A DNA stretch of 37,777 nucleotides from Aureobasidium sp. EXF-3400. Its lineage: Eukaryota; Ascomycota; Dothideomycetes; Dothideales; Saccotheciaceae. Below the pieces are notes generated by a model. The model saw only the letters and a program-made list of their open reading frames with translations. It had not been told where the DNA came from and made no database searches. Below, one piece after another: positions 31,968-37,777 of the stretch (position 1 is the first letter of the stretch; each line of letters opens with the position of its first letter). The position numbers and the translations under genes are program-made. The DNA is taken from positions 1-37,777 of the forward strand of contig SWBL01000418.1 of NCBI GenBank assembly GCA_024195585.1. Reading direction: 5' to 3'.

Positions 31968-34808
31968 CTAACCACTCGTCTTGGCAAACACAAAGTCAAT
32001 CCTCGACCTCTCATCAGTCACCAAAGCCCTCAACACCACATCTTTGACCGCATCTTCTGCCCTTTCCTTGACCTCAATAATGCCATCCTCTTCATCACCG
32101 TCGACTTCTCCCTTACCCTCAGCAATCTGCCTTCTCAACGCTACAGCATCGAGATGAGAGAACTGCATGAGTGAAGCCATGGCCACTTTTTCATCTTTGC
32201 CGCCGCTACTTTTCTTCTTTGGTGAGAGGCTAGCGTGTAGAGCGGTATGGTGTTGACGGCGAAGGCGTTCTTGGGTCTCTGGGTCGATCTGAGAGGAGCG
32301 AAGGAAAGAAGGGAGGGCGGGCATCTCTTCTTCCTCTGATTCATCAGCTTCATTGTCTTCGTCGTCCTCTCCTGCAGCGGAGGGCGAGGCGGCGGTTGGC
32401 GATCCTGAAGCAGAGATAGGAACAGAGCCATCGCATGCACAATCACAACCGAGAAGATCGTGAGTTTGACAGCCCTCGCGCAAGTCCAACGTAAACAGAT
32501 CTCGGAGCTCTTCAGGTGAGAAGCTCGAAGCGCTCGCCTTGTTGTCCACAATCGAATCAGCCAATCCTTGCTTGGTGAGTTGGCGCTGGAAGATCTTCTC
32601 CTCCAGAGCTCCCTTGGTGAGGAAGCGGTAGATATGAACAGGGTGTTTTTGACCGTCACGATGCACGCGTCCCATAGCTTGAAGGTCTGTCGCTGGATTC
32701 CAGTCGATGTCGAACAGAACGAGGCGACTGGCACCAATGAGATTCAGGCCTACGCCACCGGCTTTTGCAGAAAGCAAGAAGACGAAGCAGTTGTTAGCTG
32801 AGGTGCGGTTGAATTTGTCAACCAATCCCTGACGCTGATTTGCAGGTGTCGAACCATCGAGGCGAAGAGAGGAGTATTCGAGAGCAGTCAACAACTTGCC
32901 GATCATGTCCAGAGTAGCCGTGTAATTTGAGACGACCACAACCTTCTCCTGCGTTTTAGTACGGACGAGATGAAGAAACTCATCCAAAACTTGCAGCTTA
33001 CTGCTACCCGCACTCTGGAGATCCGACATAGGAACTTTGGTTAGCAGCGATCTCACCGTTCCCTCTTCGGCCTCGGATGCGTCCTTTTTGACCAGAAGCG
33101 AAGGGCTGTTGCAGAGCTTCTTCAATATATTGATCATCTGGAAAGAGGCCTCGCTACTCTTGAGTACTTGGTTCATGACCCCAGTACTAACAACGGCCTC
33201 GTATACATCCTTCTGCACCTGAGTCGGCTGGCAGTACACCACATACTCCGTTTTTGGTGGCAAATACTTCGACAGGATCTCTGCAGTTCGTCGGAGGATG
33301 AATTGACCAGTAGTCGATGCAAGCTCTGCACTGCACGCCCGACCCTTTTCGATGTCTTTGGCGGTCGCACCCGGCGTTCTGCTTTTGAGAATGGGAGTCT
33401 CGTACTGCTTTTTGAACGACGAATAGGTTTTTAACAATCCGGGATTCACAAAATCGACCATGGTGTAGAACTCGCCCAGGTCGTTCTGAATGGGCGTACC
33501 GGACAGGATGATCCTCCTCTCAGTGTTCAAAGATTTGATGGCCATGGCTGACTTGTTGTTGGCCGTTTTGAGCCTGTGACCCTCATCGGCTATAACGATG
33601 TCTACACCTAGTCCTTGTTGTAATTCCTCCTGCACGTTGCGCAGCTTTTCGTAGCCGATAATCAAGATGTTGTAACTTTTACCTTTGGTGAAGTCGCTGA
33701 GTCTGGTCTTGTTGTTTTCAGCGACCAGGACTCCCACTTTCTCATTACCCAGCCATTTCTTAAACTCTTTGCGCCAGTTGTTGATGAGCGTGACGGGACA
33801 TACGATCAGGGCTTTTTTGATTACGGGACCGTCCTCGTAGATAGGATTCTGTTTGAGCAAGGTCCAAATCAAGGCAATGGTTTGCAATGTCTTTCCCAAA
33901 CCCATTTCATCTGCCAAGATTGCACCCTCGCCTACGAAAGGTCGCATGCCCATAACGCACTCGTACAGGAAAGCTACGCCGTCACGCTGGTGTTCTCTGA
34001 GGTGCTTGGTCAAGTTCGGATCCACAACGACATCGACGATGTGCTTTCCAGGAGGTGCCTGCTTTGGTCGTTTCATGACGAGGGCATTCGGTTCGTTAGG
34101 GTCATGACGGGGAAGACAAACGGTCTTCCCATCTGACCTTGAACGCGCAAGAGGGGTACCAGTCTTGTCTAACATCGGATTTTTGAAAGCAGCACTCGGT
34201 CTGGTGAGCATACTGGCGGATCGTGGTGGAGCTTCGACTTTCGGAGCTGTAGTGAAGGCAGCAGCAGCCTTGCCGAGCATACTCGCTGGCTTCTTCTGCG
34301 TCTGGAGAGGTCGAAGAGGCGTCCGAGCAAGAGGCACAACCGTACTGGTCTTAACAACGGCGGGTTTCGGAATCTTCTTTTGGGGTAACAACGACTTTGC
34401 TTCTTCTCTAGAGATGCGCGAGTCTACCTCGATTTCCTTGCCAGCCATGCTGAGTGTAGAACCAGGCAGTAGTGGCGTTTTGCAGACCGTTCGGCCGATA
34501 TCCTTTCCGTCCGAGTCCTTGAGGGTGGCATATCCTTGAGAAACGATGAGAATGCCATCTCCATCCCAGATTTTGTTCTTTTTGTTGGTTATCTTGCGCC
34601 AAAGAACTGAGAATCTGGCATCCACGGGATCTTCGGATGGCCTTTTAGGTGACTCGCAGATAGTATCTGAAGAATTTCCATCCTGTTCAGGCTGTTGTGG
34701 CGATACTTTCAATCGCTTGGCAGGTCGTTCAGAGATGGGCTCTTGAAGCTGCTGTGGAGTCGATCCAGACGGTCTCGTGAGCAACGGTGATTTGAATGGC
34801 CTGTACAT
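31968..34808 (-). CDS. RDH54: Rad54-family DNA translocase Rdh54/Tid1
   Basis: The product is a 946-aa SNF2-type ATPase that works with Rad51/Dmc1 in homologous recombination and removes recombinase from duplex DNA. The N-terminal part has the family pattern WRK-x-NKKNKIWDGDGIL and GYATLKDSDGK (about 70-102), which separates Rdh54 from Rad54 proper. ATPase motifs: DEMGLGKT (Walker A, to residue 307), DEGHRLK at 408-414, SGTPIQNDLGEF, and in the second lobe LRLDGST, AGGVGLNLIGA and GRVHRDGQ (to about 720). Past the helicase core are the Cys-rich CQTHDLLGCDCACD (about 780-793) typical of Rdh54, an acidic run and a basic tail. The chosen start, MYRPFKSP, fits the usual N terminus. The frame stays open upstream with ATGs at 34943 and 35012 that would add 45 or 68 unremarkable residues. 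Confidence 0.92.
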   Translation of the reverse strand: MYRPFKSPLLTRPSGSTPQQLQEPISERPAKRLKVSPQQPEQDGNSSDTICESPKRPSEDPVDARFSVLWRKITNKKNKIWDGDGILIVSQGYATLKDSDGKDIGRTVCKTPLLPGSTLSMAGKEIEVDSRISREEAKSLLPQKKIPKPAVVKTSTVVPLARTPLRPLQTQKKPASMLGKAAAAFTTAPKVEAPPRSASMLTRPSAAFKNPMLDKTGTPLARSRSDGKTVCLPRHDPNEPNALVMKRPKQAPPGKHIVDVVVDPNLTKHLREHQRDGVAFLYECVMGMRPFVGEGAILADEMGLGKTLQTIALIWTLLKQNPIYEDGPVIKKALIVCPVTLINNWRKEFKKWLGNEKVGVLVAENNKTRLSDFTKGKSYNILIIGYEKLRNVQEELQQGLGVDIVIADEGHRLKTANNKSAMAIKSLNTERRIILSGTPIQNDLGEFYTMVDFVNPGLLKTYSSFKKQYETPILKSRTPGATAKDIEKGRACSAELASTTGQFILRRTAEILSKYLPPKTEYVVYCQPTQVQKDVYEAVVSTGVMNQVLKSSEASFQMINILKKLCNSPSLLVKKDASEAEEGTVRSLLTKVPMSDLQSAGSSKLQVLDEFLHLVRTKTQEKVVVVSNYTATLDMIGKLLTALEYSSLRLDGSTPANQRQGLVDKFNRTSANNCFVFLLSAKAGGVGLNLIGASRLVLFDIDWNPATDLQAMGRVHRDGQKHPVHIYRFLTKGALEEKIFQRQLTKQGLADSIVDNKASASSFSPEELRDLFTLDLREGCQTHDLLGCDCACDGSVPISASGSPTAASPSAAGEDDEDNEADESEEEEMPALPSFLRSSQIDPETQERLRRQHHTALHASLSPKKKSSGGKDEKVAMASLMQFSHLDAVALRRQIAEGKGEVDGDEEDGIIEVKERAEDAVKDVVLRALVTDERSRIDFVFAKTSG

Positions 34809-35723
34809 AGTGCATGCCGTGCTCTGAATTGAATTGGTTGTTCGAGAATCCGATCGAGTTCGCCACTGGTGGCTGCAGACCTCAGCGGAAATGAAACTTG
34901 GGGGAAGACGCGTTGTTGACGCGCGACCGTTGCCTGACGACATCGTTGATTGTTCCTGCCAATTTAGTGCGACCAAACTTCGACTTGCTCCTGCACAAGC
35001 ACGAGGATGCATTCAATGGCGAAGACCGGTCAAAGCAAGCTCTTGGGTAGAGGTCTTCTGCGCACCAATCTGTCGGCAATTCTGGCACCATGATCAAAGT
35101 TGAGCGGTCGGCCAAATTAATGAATGTATCGTTCGATTGACAAGTTGTAGTAGATCACTAATAAGCCTATCCTTGTTCTTACTCATCCACACGCCCTTGG
35201 GGGTCCTTCGTCCATGCTCTCTCGATCACTTCAAAATAACACCGCGACCACCCAGTGTTGTTCTCATGCCAAATAAATGCCCAGTGTTGATGATGCCGCC
35301 GAAATATGAGTAGAGAGATAAATGTACCACCCGCAGTCAAGGGTCTTGATGCCGAATAAACGCCATGCTAAACTCAAAGCTCGCTTTTTCTCCATCAAAA
35401 AGCAGGCCTTGCGAAGAACGCCCAGTAAATCCTTCCCAAACGTCAAAATGGTCGCTTCAGATCACCACTTGATCTGAGACTAGTGCGGGAAAAAAGAGGC
35501 GACGAAAGAAAAGTTATTGCCGTAAATCGCGATTGGCAGATCATAATGCCGTCCGAGTAACAATATGTTGAAAACGCCTTGGAACACAAATCGAGCTTTT
35601 TCCATCAAGCGATAGAATGCATGCGCATATTGTCAAAGCAATTTGTTCGTAGAAAAGGGATGATGTTGATCAGTTGTCAGTCTGTTGGTTTTTTTCGCTG
35701 ATGATGGTCCGCGGGCTGGCGTC
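34809..35723. other. RDH54 upstream region and 3' flank of the LaeA-like gene
   Basis: A 915-bp interval between two minus-strand genes. The first 200 bases hold the in-frame upstream extension of RDH54, probably its 5' leader and promoter. CCCAGTGTTG is repeated at about 35252 and 35280. Small open frames have no recognisable content. No RNA gene was seen. Confidence 0.6.
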
Positions 35724-36921
35724 TTATCTGGCAAGCGGTCTTCTCGCCGTCCACACATGGCTATAGAAGAGTCAGTAAGAGAATTCGTTGAGTTGAATAT
35801 AGATTTCGGCAAAGCTTACATGTTTGTGTATGCGTGGATCGAACGGTTTCGGATCTCTGCTCGCACCCCAGCGAGAAAGCCTTCGATTTCTTGCTTGCTC
35901 CAGCCAAACACACGTGAGAATGGGCCTAGACTCAGTGCTTCAAGACCAGCACAGAGGTCCAGTGCGGTCTGATGAAAGTTGCCAATGTTGAAAGCGGTGG
36001 GGTCGGTTGACCATGCCCGATACGGTGCTTTGATGACTCGCTCTGAAATATCGGTAAACCCGGCTTGTGACAGGGCTTGTCGAGTGTTGCGCGAATAGCG
36101 GATGGTCTTTGGAGTCTGGTCCGTAGCTCTTACCAGGTAGTCATACCATTGCCTGAGATAAGAGTCCGGAGGTAGTGTGCCGTCATCACAACGAGGCTCG
36201 AAATCAATCTCAAGTTGTTCGATACACCCGAATCCAGGTCGGAGATGCCTGGTTTTGTCAGCTTAGCAGAGCAATGGATCTGTAAGAGGCGTACGAGAAG
36301 ACTTTGGCGTATAGGTTTGGCCAGCTTGAGACACTGCCACAGAGCATCTGCAGATGAATCAGATCCCACGAGTCCTGGCCCAGACTCCAGTAAGGAGTCT
36401 CAAAGTTGAAAGGTATCTGAAATCGGACATTGGGCGGAATCTGAGCGGGTTGAAGGTTGGCAAGATCTAAACCGAGAACCTGGCGGAATTTTGTCAGCAA
36501 CCAAAATCAATGAACCGATCGCAGGAAAAGTACCTCTCCCTCTGGGTACTGCCTGTTGACAAACGTGTTAGCTCGAGTCCGTTTCCATACGATGGCCGTA
36601 GATACTTACTCGCCCATGTCAATCGCCCAGAACCCAGTCCCGCAACCCAGGTCCATGATTCGAGGGCGACGGGTGACCTCGGGGATCAGCCTCGCCGAAT
36701 GTAGGCTCAATCCAGCTTTGTCATAAAAGAGGTTGTGGTATACATCCATTCGATGGCGTTCCTCCTTGAATTGAACGTCAGCATATGCGAAAGGCAGGCC
36801 AATGCGTAGGTTGGCAGAAGTTCAAGAAGACGCGGCTCACCTCGTCATGCGGGTACATGTATAGACCCTTCTGCCATGCATGGTACCAACGTCCATTCTC
36901 CTCATACCATTCTTGCTGCAT
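35724..36921 (-). CDS. laeA: LaeA-like SAM-dependent methyltransferase (six exons)
   Basis: The product is a 301-aa class I methyltransferase resembling LaeA/Lae1, a nuclear partner of velvet proteins that controls secondary metabolism and development. Exons: 36921-36841, 36764-36610, 36552-36534 (19 nt), 36479-36295, 36248-35820 and 35760-35724. Introns of 76, 57, 54, 46 and 59 nt all have GT...AG ends and CTGAC/CTAAC branch sites. In order: EENGRWYHAWQKGLYMYPHDE (8-27); the SAM motif DLGCGTGFWAIDM (65-77); VLGLDLANLQP; PPNVRFQIPFNFETP; DSWDLIHLQMLCGSVSSWPNLY; HLRPG and EQLEIDFEPRCDDG; GLEALSLGPFSRVFGW; and the end IHAYTNIHVWTARRP. These match LaeA blocks closely from family knowledge. The ATG at 36921 is the conservative start; a 5' exon may add 23 residues. 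Filamentous fungi have many LaeA paralogues, so true laeA identity needs a tree. Confidence 0.85.
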
Positions 36922-37102
36922 TGGTGCTCTTACGGAGACGGATCTGTGAAGAGAAAATGGTAAGAAGCTGCGAGACCGTTGGATGTAAGAACGACGAAGG
37001 GGATGAGTTGGCGGAAGCGCGTTGGGGCTAGAGGGGAGCGGGACTGGATACGCACAGCACTTCTTGAGGGGCAACGAGAGACGCGACTGCTATTCTAGAC
37101 AT
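36922..37102 (-). other. Candidate 5' exon and intron of the LaeA-like gene
   Basis: An ATG at 37102 (A at -3) opens a 47-nt exon, 37102-37056, followed by a GTGCGT donor at 37055 and a TTCACAG acceptor ending at 36944. The join keeps frame with the main ORF, giving MSRIAVASLVAPQEVL-SVSVRAP before the conservative Met (324 aa in total). The intron would be 112 nt, and I see no strong branch site. If the intron is not used, this is 5' leader. Confidence 0.4.
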
Positions 37103-37777
37103 TCTCAGGAAAAGCCACAGCACATGATCTCCAGTGACAGCGAGGACGGCGCGCGGGCGGCTATAAGCAAGTGCAATTTGGAGAAAAGGGCCAAGAGAAG
37201 AGCGACGCGCCCCGGGGCGTGAACAGGCGAAGAAGATTTGGTTAGCAGCAGCTTAAAAAGCAGCGACAGCAAGCAGTGGCAGTAGCAGCAGCAGTAGTAA
37301 CGTCGACAAGGCTCGGGGGGACGTGGGCGGCGGGGCGGGGCAGAGGCACTTTAAGGACACACGCAGTCAAGTTTCCCAGAGAGACGGGTGCAGAGAAGTC
37401 ATCAGCAGCGGCAAGCTGCGCAAGTCTCGGATGGCTCCCGGGCTAGTGCTAGCAATCTGTTTTGTGGGAAAGGGCAAGAGAAAGCACCAGCCTGACAGAA
37501 ATCAAAATCAAAGGACGCCAGGGTTAGGTGCAGACAGGAGCCGTGGATCGAAAGGTTCTACAGCACAAGCTCGTGCATGCCACCGGGGCGGATGGCATCC
37601 CCTTGGGCTCTCGCCATCACTTGCGGTGTATCACCCCAAGCATCTTCTCATCTCCATCAAAACACCAGCTGCACATGCCCCCCACAGCAGACGGGGGTTT
37701 CAAGTTGGGCCGGAAGCTCAGGCTCGGCACGACACCGTCTCACCTCTGGCGGCTGACTGGCTGACCACGCCGTCGGA
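37103..37777 (-). promoter_or_regulatory. GC-rich upstream region of the LaeA-like gene
   Basis: This 675-bp stretch lies upstream of the minus-strand LaeA-like gene and reaches the window edge. It holds an imperfect trinucleotide run of CAG/AGT units (about 37273-37299), a GGCGGGGCGGGG block near 37329-37340, and no believable ORF (the 78-codon frame at 37528 has no recognisable motif). It may also belong to a gene to the right, outside the window. Confidence 0.5.

Noticed and set aside
35264..35446. 60-codon minus-strand open frame between the LaeA-like gene and RDH54
   Set aside because: Too short, with no recognisable motif or splice link to either neighbour.

Overview
This window comes from a filamentous ascomycete (Pezizomycotina; probably Dothideomycetes, which is an inference). 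The genes carry short spliceosomal introns of about 46-141 nt with GTRNGT-like donors, CTRAC/CTAAT branch sites and YAG acceptors. The ATG2 start has an A at -3 within CCGCCACCATGG. The protein families are typical of moulds: LaeA-like methyltransferase, Zn2Cys6 transcription factors, ATG2, RDH54, and a fungal ADGF-type deaminase.

Layout, left to right: the 3' end of the ribosomal protein eL20 gene (+); an ADGF/CECR1-type adenosine deaminase (-, 2 exons); ATG2 (+, 4 exons, 2055 aa), divergent from the deaminase; a 4.5 kb gene-free stretch; a Zn2Cys6 regulator (+, 3 exons, 555 aa); a 2.3 kb gene-free stretch; adenine deaminase AAH1 (-, 1 exon); a 3.9 kb gene-free stretch; a second, proline- and glutamine-rich Zn2Cys6 regulator (+, 3 exons, 879 aa); a 2.1 kb gene-free stretch; a HERP/Usa1-like ER protein (-, 634 aa), divergent across 243 bp from a mitochondrial phosphatidylserine decarboxylase (+, 531 aa); the recombination translocase RDH54/TID1 (-, about 946 aa); and a LaeA-like methyltransferase (-, 6 exons reconstructed by hand, 301 aa or longer), whose GC-rich upstream region runs to the window edge.

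Most genes are housekeeping and do not form one pathway. Local themes are purine deamination (two members of the adenosine/adenine deaminase superfamily about 16 kb apart), membrane and lipid homeostasis (ATG2 lipid transfer, PSD-made phosphatidylethanolamine needed for Atg8 lipidation, HERP in ERAD), and regulation (two C6 factors and a LaeA-like protein). I found no biosynthetic cluster, intact transposon, tRNA, rRNA or CRISPR array, and no clearly new multi-gene system. The least routine points are the LaeA-like gene with its 19-nt microexon, introns that interrupt both zinc clusters, chained short upstream ORFs before ATG2, a histidine-dense segment in the HERP protein, and an internal motif duplication in the decarboxylase.
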